Below are positions 44,331 to 54,685 of a stretch of DNA of 64,000 nt, piece by piece. Source of the DNA: Acheta domesticus (taxonomy: Eukaryota; Arthropoda; Insecta; Orthoptera; Gryllidae); the NCBI GenBank assembly GCA_031308135.1, contig JAHLJT010008756.1, forward strand, positions 106,470,415 through 106,534,414, in the 5' to 3' direction. The translations under genes and the position numbers were made by a program. A model generated the notes under the pieces. It ran no database searches and had not been told where the DNA came from. It saw nothing but the letters and a program-made list of their open reading frames with translations. How positions within the stretch are numbered: position 1 is the stretch's first letter; each line of letters starts with the position of its first letter.

Positions 44331-46090
44331 TGCGTAGAGGTGTTTTAAGTTACACACTCGTTTTGTCATTTGTTAATGATTTGCAAACAAAATTGTGTTA
44401 TTAAAATAGGTGAAGAGATAATCCAAAAAACTCCTTTGTAACTGACTGATATATATGAGAATGAATAACACTTTCGAAATAAATAAGCACATTCAATGTA
44501 AAGATTTATACATTTAAATTTGTCGCAGTCTGTACCGTTGTTTAAAATATATATTGTTAAACGGTTCGGCTGGATTTCTAGTTTTTCCTAATCTTTATTT
44601 TCCATTTTATTCTTTCCATTTCCATTTTATTTTTATACTGGCTTTTTCTTGTTAAAAACCTCTCCTTGTTCTTTATTAACTCTCTGTACTAAATTACGAT
44701 ACTGTTATGCACTCGATATATCACTTTGAGGTTATTCCTGTTTATTAGAAGCAAGTCATAACACTTAACACATTAATTATAATTTTACTGCACGTTCTGG
44801 AATTGGCATTAAGAGTTCAAATAATTACTGCTGATTTGCTGTTTTTGTACTGTTGACTTCTAACCGGAATTCTGGTAAAGTTTTTCATTCTGTTTCTAGA
44901 AATCATAATGAAATAAAGTCTCTGTAATTTCACTAAATTTTTAGTTGCTATTGCTTTCCAAGTGCATGAGGTTCAGAATGCATGTGAGCGTACGTCGTTT
45001 CAAGTGGCAGAAAAGTGTAACGTCTAATGATGAGGTACTAAGTAAACTTTTTAGGCAGAGTTTGGATGGCAGATCGCTGAACCGAGAAGCGTAACTATGA
45101 TGGCATTCCACCGTGAAGGCAGGACAAAGTTTGATGAGATCAGGTTTAGCGGCGCTCAAGTACAAGTAAGTTCCATTCAAGTAAGCTCCAATCTTCAGTT
45201 GGAAAGTTCCCAACTGACTAGTCTAAGAAACTTCAGTGAGCGCGCTATCAAGCATGATGTATAGAAAAAAATCATGCGCTTAATCTAAAATATAAAATAA
45301 AACTGAGAAAAGATCTGATACTGGATTATCACAGAAATGTCGTCTCTTTTGACGCATTGCATCCATTTTTTGTAAATACAATTACACTTCTGTAAGTTTT
45401 GGTCGTGAATATTGTCAATGAAATGTAAAATATATAAATATATAATAAAATATTATCTATTATATATCTATATATAATCTATATATAGATATATTACATA
45501 AAAGTCAAATTGGACACAAAACTAACATGGAAATAACACACATCTTCACAAATAGAAGAATTACTAGAGAAATAGATAGCCTTTATTCAATTTATCCATT
45601 CCATCTCGTTAATCAATAAAGCTACTATTCGGTCATTAATTTCTTATGCCTACCCATTTGGATATGCGCGGATAAGACAACAATAAACAATTTCAACTTT
45701 TTTTAAACCTACGAAGTATACTAGACAACCTCTGATTTGACAGCGATCAAATTATACAAAACGATCTTTCTATGAAACCTGTAGCAACTCACCTCATGAA
45801 ATTGCAACGCTTTCTTAGATCTTCCGCATACATTTGGAACAAGGTTCTAAGAACCTTCGTGTTGGTATCTCACACCTTCGCTTTCGTAATTTTGTTCGCG
45901 TAAGTAAAGCCGTTGCCTGTTCCACATATTTCTTAACAGTTTTCCAGAAACTAGACAAGCGCATAACCACTCTTCCCTTTTTTGTGTCTCTAATCATTAC
46001 AAGTCTACACCAACTTCAATCTACAACAATAAAAATTTATTTAATATTGAAAAGCCACCCCCTTTTAAAAAGAATTACTGAAATATAAAA
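44331..46090. other. AT-rich non-coding
   Basis: 45425-45495 is an AT-only tract with palindromic tatatagatata words. A 90-codon minus frame at 44941-45213 has no recognisable domain. Confidence 0.45.
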
Positions 46091-46094
46091 TTGC

Positions 46095-46290
46095 CAGCCG
46101 TATGGAATCTTTGTCCCCTCTTCTCACCTCATACATGCCCTACACCATCACACGTGTCGGGATACGAGGTGGCAGCTTTTGAGCTAGTCTCGTCTGACGG
46201 GAGATACCGTGGCAGACAGTCTCGTTCCAGCGGGGCGTGACCACCCCGTTAACATGTGCTACACTTAGGGGACTAAAGATCTGCGTCGTT
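46095..46290 (+). mobile_element. SINE-A 3' half
   Basis: Contains acatgccctacaccatcaca, gtcgggatacgaggtggcag, gggagataccgtgg, ccagcggggcgtgacc and a tail gctacacttaggggactaa. These are the ordered landmarks of the family's 3' half, ending where a full copy begins, so the two are head to tail. Confidence 0.7.
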
Positions 46291-46806
46291 GATGTCACTG
46301 TAGTGCCTCTGACCGGGAGGTCCTAAGGTTTGAGTCCCGACGGTGGCAGGATTTTTGACACTTGCTAGACAGCTAGGTCGAGTTTATCTGCTGACTAGGA
46401 GAATTCTAGCGGCCGGCTGCTCTGATTGGAAGTATTCCCCGGTTTCTCTCATCAATACTAGGTGAATTCCTGAGCAGTACCCTAACAAACGGTCCACGGA
46501 GCGCGCGCGATCTTTCCTTCCTCTTCCTTGTTCTATCCCCAAGCCTTACTTTCACACACACTAACATGCACTTCACTATCACACTTGTCGGGATACCAGT
46601 CGGAAGCTTAGAGTTTAAACCGCCTGGGGCTGTGCCCCGCAGGTGGGAGATATCTGGTGGAGGAAAATCTCCGAAAGTCGACATAGGTCGGCTTCGCATC
46701 TCGCCATCCAGCGGGGGAGATCGTCTCCATCTCCCGCAATAAAACATGCACTACACTTACGAGACTAATGAGCTTAGCAGTTGACGCGCCCGGAATCACT
46801 AATTAA
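46291..46806 (+). mobile_element. SINE-A copy, full length
   Basis: About 515 bp. gtagtgcctctgaccgggag, then box B ggtttgagtccc at 46328-46339, ggcaggatttttgacac, gaattctagcggccggctgc, tttctctcatcaatac, gtccacggagcgcgcgcgat, tccttcctcttccttgttct, gtcgggataccagtcggaag, ccatccagcgggggagatcg and the tail gcactacacttacgagacta. The most complete copy in the window. Confidence 0.8.
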
Positions 46807-46869
46807 CCAAAAACCTACGTCTTTAACGTGACCAGAATCAATACTCACTCATCTTCAGCGAAAAGCATT

Positions 46870-47065
46870 ACGCCCCTTCTCGTGTGCAGTCGGGAACGAA
46901 TCCCCCAGGGGTCTCCGTGCAAGCGCGACGGCGCTGCGCGGCGCGGCGCGGCGCGACTCGGCGGAAGCCCAGCGGAGGCAGATAAGCCAAGAGGAATGGG
47001 ACTCGTAAGGTGAGATGCGCGTGGCGCGGCGCAGATACCGCTCTTTGTGGAGGTTGGACAGCCAT
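46870..47065. other. CpG-rich island with candidate splice donor
   Basis: Contains gcgcggcgcggcgcggcgcg at 46935-46954. Downstream, gtaaggtgagatgcg offers a donor-like aag|gtgaga at about 47008-47013. Together they resemble a CpG-island first exon. No transcription evidence is available from sequence alone. Confidence 0.4.
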
Positions 47066-47496
47066 TCTGAAGCAACGAATGGATTTGATTGCGGGGATAA
47101 CTCGACGAAGCTTTTGTGAGAGCTCACCTGAAATGGCGGAAAAAGGCGGAGAGGGGAGAGTTATGAAGCTCATACTTCGTGGCTCAGCGGTCCAAGAGAT
47201 CGTAGCGACAGAGGTTCGCGACGGGTCGTGCATTCACAACCCGCAACACAATGAATGCAAATGTTTATGAATTGAATGAAAAGTTTCTTCCATTTTTACA
47301 ACTCGCAATGTATTAGATAAGCAAACGTCTTGCTCTTTTGTTACTGACAATGGAGAAGTATCTAAACTGATGAAGTTTATTTACGCATGATACACAATTT
47401 CCTTATGGTTTCATTATTTGTAAAAAAGTAAGAAGCCTATCGAGCACATTGCTATTTGTTTTCAATTCTGACTTAGCCTATATGTTAAGTGTACTT
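47066..47496. other. non-coding, possible tRNA-like remnant at 47175-47250
   Basis: cgtggctcagcggtccaaga resembles a box A region, but the expected box B downstream is poor. The rest is AT-rich. Confidence 0.3.
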
Positions 47497-47570
47497 TACA
47501 GTGAGATGACGAAAGTCATGGGATAGCAATATGTAAATATACTCATGGCAATAGTATCATGAACAAAAGG

Positions 47571-47579
47571 TATAAAAGG
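47571..47579 (+). promoter_or_regulatory. TATA box of the Tc1-like element
   Basis: tataaaagg lies about 75 bp from the element's left end and upstream of the transposase start region, the position expected for the element's own pol II promoter. Confidence 0.45.
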
Positions 47580-47654
47580 GCAGTGCGTTGGTAGAGCTTT
47601 AATTGTACTCAACTGATTCATATGAAAAGATTTCTGACGTGGTTATGGCCACAT

Positions 47655-48642
47655 GACGGGAATTAACAGACTTTGAACGCGGAATGGCAGTTGAAGCTAG
47701 TCGCGTGTGACATTCCATTTCGGGATTTCAATATTCCGAGATCCACAATGAGATGCCGAGAATACCTAATTTCAAGCATAACCTCTCACCATGGACAACG
47801 CAGTGGCAGACTGTCTTCACTTAATGACCGAGAGCAGCGGCGTTTGCTTAAAGTAGTTAGTCCTAACAGATCTGCAACAATGGATGAAGTAACCGCCAAA
47901 GTCAATGTGCGAAGTACGACGAACGTACCCGTTAGGACAGTACGGCAAAATTTGGCTTTCACGGCCATGGCAGCACAAGACCGACTCGAAGTTCCTTAGT
48001 TAACAGCACGACATCGCCTGCAGCGCCTCTCCTGTACTCGTGACCATATTGATTGGACCCTAGACGACTGGAAAACCGTGGCTTTGTCAGATGAGTCCCG
48101 ATTTAATTTGGTAAGAGCTGATGTTAGGGTTTGAGTGTGGCGTAGAGCGCACGAATCCATGGACATATGCTCTCAGCAAGCCACTGTGCAAGCTGGTGAT
48201 GGTTCCATAATGGAGTGGGCTGTTTTTACACGGAATGGACTGGGTTCTCTGGTCCAATTGAACCAATCGTGGACTGGAAATTGTTCTGTTCAGCTATTTT
48301 GAGATCATTTGCAATCGTTCATGGATTTCGTGTTCCCTTTCAACGTTGACATTTTTAGAGATGACAATGCGCCATGTCACCGGACATCAATGGTTCGCGA
48401 TTGGTTTGCAGAATATTTTGGACAATTCGAGAGAATGATTTGGACACAAAGACCGTCTGACATGAATCCCATCGAACATTTATGAAACTTAATTATAAAG
48501 GTCAGTTTGTGCACAACATCCTGCACCGACAACATTTTCGCAATTATGGACGGATAAAGAGGCAGCCTGCCTCAATATTTCTGCAAGGGACTTCCAACGA
48601 CTTGTCGAGACCATGATAAGTCAACTTGCTGCACTTCGATAG
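47655..48642 (+). pseudogene. Tc1-like transposase, multiply disrupted
   Basis: The N-terminal ELTDFERGMAVEA is in a different frame from the next block because of a deletion near 47725. The second DNA-binding block contains GQRSGRLSSLNDREQRRLLK. The catalytic core has SDESRFNL (first Asp codon 48090), RDDNAPCHR (second Asp 48363) and DMNPIEHL (Glu 48474). The second Asp and the Glu are separated by 36 residues. In-frame stops include TAG at 47997, TGA replacing an Arg-type CGA near 48133, and TGA in place of the Trp that normally follows IEHL at 48483. An extra base near 48495 shifts the C-terminal SQLWTDKEAACLNISARDFQ block. Confidence 0.88.
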
Positions 48643-48699
48643 GCAAATGAAGGTCCGACACGATATTAAGAGGTTTTTTGGGTCTTTTTTAACCTAGTG

Positions 48700-48880
48700 T
48701 ATATTAATGGACAATAAAATTCCCCTGAAAACAAATCACTTTGGATATCATTAATAGAATATGTTAAACCTGTGAGAACCAAGTGTGTCAGTCAATGGTT
48801 AGAGTTGTGAGAGCATAGTGTGAAAGAGGTGATCGTGATACCTATTTTGCTGACATTCCTGGTTTACGTATTTCCAAAGC
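48700..48880. other. non-coding flank
   Basis: No feature recognised. Confidence 0.35.
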
Positions 48881-49275
48881 GAATCTACAACCCAGCAGCA
48901 CTTCAGGCCTTCCATGGGGAAGGCCTCCGCCATCTTTCCTCCAAATGCGGGTTTCATCCACGCGTCCACGGCCTCCGGCCGTCTTTTGTTACTCTCGACC
49001 AAGGCCCCGTCAACGGCGGGCTCCCTGTACAAATTACACTGTGTATGGCAGTGTTGTCAAGGTCGATGCCATGAGCGGGAGTCCGTGTTACGAGTGCCAC
49101 GATGAAATCGTCCCTCCACGAAGTTTATTTCTTCGCCAATGACAACGCCATCCCTATTGTAAAACGGCGGGGTTACTAATAGTTTCCTTTCCCGATGCTA
49201 GTTGCGCAGACACTCGTGGCATGCTACGGTGCCACGACGCGTGCCACAGCCACCAGTAGAAGACCTTGACCCACA
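48881..49275. other. unexplained balanced-composition segment, possible pseudogene
   Basis: About 400 bp of near 55% GC between AT-rich flanks, without low complexity. Open frames exist on plus (48914-49105, reading ASAIFPPNAGFIHASTASGR) and minus (48799-49032, reading EPAVDGALVESNKRRPEAVD), each ending within the segment. The character is gene-like or old-repeat-like, but I cannot name a family or decide the strand. Confidence 0.3.
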
Positions 49276-49640
49276 GGTGTATGGAATAAATTTGTGTTCG
49301 GGCAACCTGCCTAACTCATTTAATAATATGCCCAATAGACAAGTAAAGAAAATATTTAAAATACGTTCTTTGCCATACCTTCAAAACTGAAAATATTTTA
49401 ACAAAAGTTTGCAGAAAGTGGCTGAATTGTATTATTAAATGCATGTATCGTTAGTTCATAAATATATAACGCATTCTTTCAATTATATTGCAGTTTACTC
49501 TGGGGCCACCGTTGAACCTTCCTCCTTTCGTGTTTTCTCGGTACCGGAATGGTATTAAAGAACATTGTTTTCGTTACGAATCCTTGAACTGGGGTCGAGA
49601 AACCACTCGCCTGCACGTCGGGCCGTGGGCGGCCCGACTA
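49276..49640. other. AT-rich non-coding
   Basis: Nothing recognised. Confidence 0.4.
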
Positions 49641-49652
49641 CATCAACGCTCG

Positions 49653-49769
49653 ATGGCTCCTTGGACAAGGCTGCTGTGTCTGCTGGCCGTGACCAGTGGA
49701 TTGTCAGTGGTCACTTCTGGTATCTCTGCCTGCTGTCATGCACCGCAGAGCGAAAGCGTTGCGTGTCAT
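49653..49769 (+). CDS. doubtful short ORF with signal-peptide-like start
   Basis: ATG at 49653 begins MAPWTRLLCLLAVTSGLSVV, a short basic start followed by a hydrophobic stretch as in secreted-protein first exons. The frame closes with TAG at 49770 after 39 codons. Possible donors (for example tctg|gtatct at about 49719) are weak. The surrounding 49540-49770 is balanced in composition. Unrecognised: it may be a first exon, a pseudogene or chance. Confidence 0.15.
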
Positions 49770-49770
49770 A

Positions 49771-50043
49771 GATAGCATCTTCTCCCCGAGATTGCCGACG
49801 CAAGCGGATGTTATTTTTTTTCTGGTTGCCGAGGGCACAGAGTTTTTTTGGTGTCGAGGCGACGGTAAATTTGTTCATTGCTTTCATAAACAAGACTGAA
49901 AAGGCAATTTGTAATCATGCAGGAGTTTTCATATTGGATGCAGTGAAAAGGAAAAAAAAATGAAAATACGCGTTGTATAGATTTAATCCACATAAGAATT
50001 TGCACAGTTATTACCTTCAAATTAAAATGAAATAACAACATTA
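49771..50043. other. AT-rich non-coding
   Basis: No feature recognised. Confidence 0.35.
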
Positions 50044-50352
50044 GGAAAGTTTCATGGTTTTTAGTCAATTAAATTTTTTTCTTTTAGTTCGCCATCGTTT
50101 CGGAACTTTATTGTTCCCTCATCAGGGCTGTGGGACACATATTTACAAAGTTACTTTTCAGTTTGATCCATAACATGTAAAGTAAAACACACTACACTGA
50201 TATTAAACCAACACTAATGAAATCACTAATCAATTATAATTAAAATGAATATACATCATTACCCACCTTACTATAAGGTTTAATATAAAACAACATAATG
50301 CCAGTCACCCAAGAAAAAATGTTTTAATTGACCAAAAATCATGAAACTTTCC
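50044..50352. mobile_element. 309-bp inverted-repeat element (MITE) with TA flanks
   Basis: The left end ggaaagtttcatggttttta and the right end, read in reverse ggaaagtttcatgatttttg, match for about 31 bp with few differences. TA lies just outside each end (50042-50043, 50353-50354). The interior contains gccatcgtttcggaacttta and ccctcatcagggctg, a phrase that resembles dispersed retroelement sequence. No coding capacity. Confidence 0.7.
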
Positions 50353-50354
50353 TA

Positions 50355-50785
50355 ATATTAATAGTGTGGTCGTGAATTCAAGAACTATTTCGTACTCAAG
50401 GTGAAATAACAACATATGCACGCTGTTTTACACATTTGAATTACATCCTTCGAGTGAAAAATCGTCAAAGTAAAATATTCCCACATCATTGGTAACTTGT
50501 AGTATTAATTTATTATTTAAATAAAATTTTATTTTATGGATTAAATGTCAAAGTTTCTTATTGAAGTATGCTCTAATAATCTACAGTTCATTCAATGTAC
50601 TTCAACGCCGCGAAATTTCTCGCAGAAATACATTAATGACCTAACGTATGTTGTCAATGTCTTGATCTAGACTTCTAGAGGATTCAGTGGGCTTTGCAGG
50701 GCCAAGCTGCACTCAGTTAGAAAGATACTGATACCGAAAAGTTAGTGAGCAGGATGCTAGCGAGTCAGGTGCTCGTGAAAATCTA
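50355..50785. other. AT-rich non-coding
   Basis: No feature recognised. Confidence 0.4.
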
Positions 50786-50789
50786 TTCG

Positions 50790-51395
50790 GAAGCGGATCG
50801 AGTTCATGACTCTAGCGGATCTAGATCGTGTCTCAAGCAGATCGAGACGGAATCTCAAGCCCATCTGGACGGTGTCCCAAGCGGTTCGAGATAGTTTCTC
50901 AAGCGCATGGACACCGGGTCTCACGCTCGTCGAGACCGTATCTCAAACATATCGAGACCGTGACTTAAGGGCATCGAGAGCGTGTGTCAAGCGCATCGAG
51001 ACCGTGACTTAAACTTATCGAGACCGTATCCCAAGCGCATCGAGACCGTGTCTCAAGCGCATAGAGACCATGTCTCAAGCGCATCGAGAACGTGTCTTAA
51101 ACATATCGAGATCATGTCTCAAGCGCATCGAGACCGAAACTCAAGCGGATCGACACTGTCTCAAGCGCATCGAGACCGTGTCTCAAGCGCATCGAGATCG
51201 TGTCTCAAGCGCATCAAGCCCGTGTGTCAAACGCATCGAGCTCGTGTGTCAAGCGCATCGAGACCATGTCTCAAGCGCATCGAGCCCGTGTGTCAAGCGC
51301 ATCGAGACCGAATCTCAAGCGCATCGAGACTGTGTCTCAAGCGCGTCGAGACCGTGACTCAAGCGGATCGAAACCGTGTCTCAAGCGTATCAAGA
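50790..51395. repeat. 22-bp minisatellite
   Basis: About 27 copies of a 22-bp unit built from gaccgtgtctcaagcgcatc plus ga. The first third is more diverged. Since 22 is not a multiple of 3 and the unit has no stop, all three frames stay open and give S/R/K/Q/H-rich open frames of up to 184 codons with a 22-residue period, which are artefacts. Confidence 0.96.
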
Positions 51396-51399
51396 GCAT

Positions 51400-51710
51400 A
51401 CCAGTTAAGAGTTTGCTGGGAGAGTATCGGAAGGTGTTCGAGAGGGAGCCGGAAGCGGCAAGAGCTGAGCGTGTCAGAAGCGCGACGGGGGCTCGTGGAA
51501 ATGCAGGGAGAAGGGGCGCGGGTGGGCCGAGCGTGAAGAGCGGGAACGGCCGGCTGCGGCGCCCAGGCCGCGCGATAGCATCTCATCTGCCCGCGCACGT
51601 GCGCTCCCGCGGCACCACGTGCGGCCGCCCCCGCCTGCCCCTGCCCTCCCACTCCCACTCCCACTCCCGTAGACCACCCAACGCTTCCTCCTTCGCTTAA
51701 CACAAGTCCT
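51400..51710. other. CpG-rich island
   Basis: GC-rich block immediately after the minisatellite, with gcgcccaggccgcgcgatag, cgtgcggccgcc and a (ctcccac)n patch at 51645-51668. It contains gcgcgatagcatct, a word shared with the island at 53 kb. No gene model. Confidence 0.5.
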
Positions 51711-52510
51711 CAAATTCTTCCACCAGTGACCCACTTCCCGAGTTTCAATTTTAGTTATTTGCGCAGTTATTCTGCATTTAATCGTTAATCATGGTCACAA
51801 GAATAACAGTATGCATTGTATATTATTAAATGCTGGGCTGATTTAGCAATGATATTTTCTAAAACCACAGAAATATTTATTTAAATTAAAGAACACTTCC
51901 ATTCATATAGAACGTTTTTAAACATGATAATTAAGTAACTCACCTATGAGGCAAAGTAAAAGCTGAAATAAATTGTGAGAAAGGGGATGTTCATTAACAA
52001 ATAGAATTGAAATTTTCCTAACAGACTTCTCAATGCAAACATCTGCGTCCTTCGCTGAGCCAAGTAGATGCTGTCAAAAAAAGTGAGTATCGCGAACTTA
52101 GATTAAAAGTTTCCTGTACACCATCTATCAAATAAATATATTATAAGACGTATCTTCATGAACAGTAATGCAAATAGCAAAGTTCTACGAAGTATGCTTT
52201 TTAATGGATGGAACAATAAAATGCTAATGTGATTTATTAGCTGGTAGTTGAGGAGTCAGTATCAGTAATTATTTCACGTAGTGTATCGTCGCTGCACAGT
52301 GCAACGGCCATTTCAAAAAACGCCATGTTTAGGTAAGTGAAAAACAAGTTTTTAAAAATTGGCAATTGTTACTAATGAACATTATCTAGATTTAGAAAGA
52401 CACTCTGTATGTGTAAAGAGCAAAACACTTTGTTTTCATCGTTAAATAGCTCTTATTAAAACCATTCTCCTGCAAAAAGGACAATAGCATGTTGTCAGAA
52501 ATGCCGGTAC
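51711..52510. other. AT-rich non-coding
   Basis: No feature recognised. Confidence 0.4.
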
Positions 52511-52512
52511 AC

Positions 52513-52546
<34 letters not shown>
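52513..52546. repeat. (AAT)n microsatellite
   Basis: About 11 consecutive aat/taa triplets. Confidence 0.95.
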
Positions 52547-52547
<1 letters not shown>

Positions 52548-52579
52548 GTGTTGATGTTGATGATTGCGTAGAGCCTGTA

Positions 52580-52830
52580 TGACCCCTGCAGGTGACACGG
52601 CCTCCTTTGCAGTCCTTCCGCCACCGTCACTTTCAGTGCAGCCCACTTGCGCCGTCGCTGCCTCACTACGGAGCGCCATCGGGCGTTAATTACGAAAGCA
52701 TATTTGGCGATGCACTTCCATTGCCTCGTTTTGGGCCGCTTCCAAATTAATTACGATCTCCGTGGAGGTCGTGCGGGCGTCGACAGTAGCGGGGGAGGCG
52801 CGGCCGTTTTCCGCAGCAGCACAACAACAG
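52580..52830. other. GC-richer island with two TTAATTA cores
   Basis: gggcgttaattacgaaagca (core at 52686-52692) and ccaaattaattacgatctcc (core at 52747-52753) lie 61 bp apart in moderately GC-rich, non-repetitive sequence. Paired homeodomain-type cores suggest an enhancer. This is inference. Confidence 0.4.
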
Positions 52831-52899
52831 TACCTAGGATGCGAAAAAAAAATTTAAAATGCGAAGATATGGGGAAAGTCTGAAATTGAGATTACTTTA

Positions 52900-53290
52900 A
52901 TGTTTTATATCGGCTTCTCGCAGTTCTCCGGCGGAGGCGCGATCGGGAAACGGGCGTGTCGGGCGGGGCCAAGGCGCTTTCGGTCAAGTCGGCGGGGGCG
53001 CCCGGCGCGATAGCATCTGCCACAACGCCGCTTAGCCAGGGCGTGGTGGGGGTGGGGGAGGGGAGGGCTAATCTGGTGTGCCGCTCGCGGTAATGACAGC
53101 ACAAAGGGGCTGGGCGGCAGCCGTGACGCCGCCCGGCCGCGACACCCTGCTATCGGGCGCCGCATCGGCGACCGCGCCCCGCTGCGGAACGGACGCGCCG
53201 CGCCGCGCCGCGCCGCGGCGGCTGCCGTGCCAGGCTGACGACGCTTGCCCGCTCACCGGGAAGAATTGGCGGAAAGAGGAAGTTGGAGGT
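52900..53290. other. CpG island ending in a consensus splice donor
   Basis: Dense CpG (gcgccgcgccgcgccgcgcc at 53195-53214; gcgcgatagcatctgcc near 53005). Its right edge carries ggaggtaagtcccgg, in which gtaagt at 53289-53294 is a perfect plus-strand donor core preceded by G. A CpG-island first exon transcribed rightward is the simplest reading. The coding content is not recognisable. Confidence 0.45.
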
Positions 53291-53399
53291 AAGTCCCGGA
53301 AAGTTTTCGTAAACGGAACAGAGAGGCACATCTGCATATTTTTTCTGGAAAATGAAGATATCAAAACATTTCTTTTGTTTGTTAGTCGCTAGAACCTTT

Positions 53400-53790
53400 C
53401 GGTTTTTTCATCCGGCCGGACCTGTCTGTCTGTCCTATCTGTATTCACGGTGAGAACCTGGAACAACGAGACCTGTCGCTCTTCCACATTTTCGCATGTA
53501 CCTTTGGCCGGAATGGGACCCTCCTTCTCGGCTCCCAGAGGCGACCCTTGTTCCCATTTCAACTGGAGTTTACAAGTTGGGTGTAGGTGTCGAAGTCTCC
53601 CGAAAGACCATCTCAGCCATAACCATCCGCTTATGAGAAAGGGAATCTAATCAAGGATTGAAAGTAAGAGATGCGAACATCTCTGCTTGGAGATAGGATC
53701 CGGAGACGGGATTTGAACCCACTACCCTACGAACAGAAATGATGGGCTTTTAGATTTCGGCTCCCCAGGGCGGCCAGTCAAAAAATTGCT
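53400..53790 (-). mobile_element. possible tRNA-derived SINE (third type), minus strand
   Basis: On the minus strand, ctggggagccgaaatctaaa with cccatcatttctg is followed by gtagtgggttcaaatcccgt (box B) near 53712-53731. A 300-bp body without AT runs follows. It resembles a SINE but has no second copy in this window. Confidence 0.4.
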
Positions 53791-54685
53791 GGTAGATTCA
53801 TAAAATTCAAAGATGTAGGTTGGCACAGTTACACACATACATTTTGTGAGATACAAATTTTGTAATAGAAACGTATTTAGAACAAAACCATTATTAACTG
53901 ATTCACTTAGAAAGAAATTAGAAATATCAAGGTATAAACAATAATCTTTTGACATTTCAAGGAATTATATTTCCTAGAAAGGTTTTTCAAGGAAACTCCA
54001 TACAGCGTGAGGGAAAATTACTCTGACTACTGTACGGAGTTCTCGTGAACTCGCACTAGGGGCCAGTATGAATGGTGCGCAGGAATGACACTGAAGGAGA
54101 CAAGTCGTGCGCGGGCAGCGGTGGGAGGGGAGGGGGCGTAGGGGAAGAATGGAGCGCCCAAAAGGCAGTAGATGAGCTTTAAATCAATTCTTAGATATCT
54201 TATGAAAGACAAAGTTGATTTAATGGTCTGTAGATTTGAGTCCAAATAGAGCGAAACAAACGGGCAGTTCAAACGGGTAGTAGAATCAGATATAAAGGTG
54301 GTTGCAACAATTGCGACGGTGGCGGGGAAAAATAAAAAAATGTTGGTAATATTTTAATTCTTATTAAATTTAAACTGAAAATGTAATTTCACAACTCAAT
54401 TGACTGATTCGCAAACAATATGCTTTCTTTTTACATTTTCCTCTTTTGCTTTTCAAGCTAAAGATATCAAATAGAGAGAAAAGGCTTTCTAGAGATGGAA
54501 GTGAGAGTTTTTGCGAAACCATTTTGACTACCACCGAAGGCAAGAACAAGAAAACTGCTGTAGCCCATATATACTTTTTTCGATATTCGGAGTTTCTCTC
54601 TCAATTCCTTAAATATTCCTTAACTAGTGTCCACGGCCAATAGGTATTTCTTGCACCAGCAGCAATGAGGAAAACAACTACTATT
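53791..54685. other. AT-rich non-coding
   Basis: No feature recognised. Short frames lack domains. Confidence 0.4.

Larger units (their letters stand above)
47499..48699 (+). mobile_element. full-length but dead Tc1-like (DD36E) transposon
   Basis: About 1.2 kb, flanked by TA on both sides (47497-47498, 48700-48701). The left end is cagtgagatgacgaaagtca. The right end read in reverse is cactaggttaaaaaagaccc, a diverged partner. The interior contains, in order, a TATA box, transposase DNA-binding remnants and a catalytic core. Length matches intact Tc1-type elements. The ORF is destroyed by stops and at least two frameshifts. Confidence 0.85.

Noticed and set aside
50790..51395. CRISPR array
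   Set aside because: The 22-bp units are directly tandem without spacers, and the context is eukaryotic.
50806..51700. Frames of up to 184 codons with a 22-residue period
   Set aside because: Artefact of the 22-bp minisatellite and the adjoining GC-rich island.
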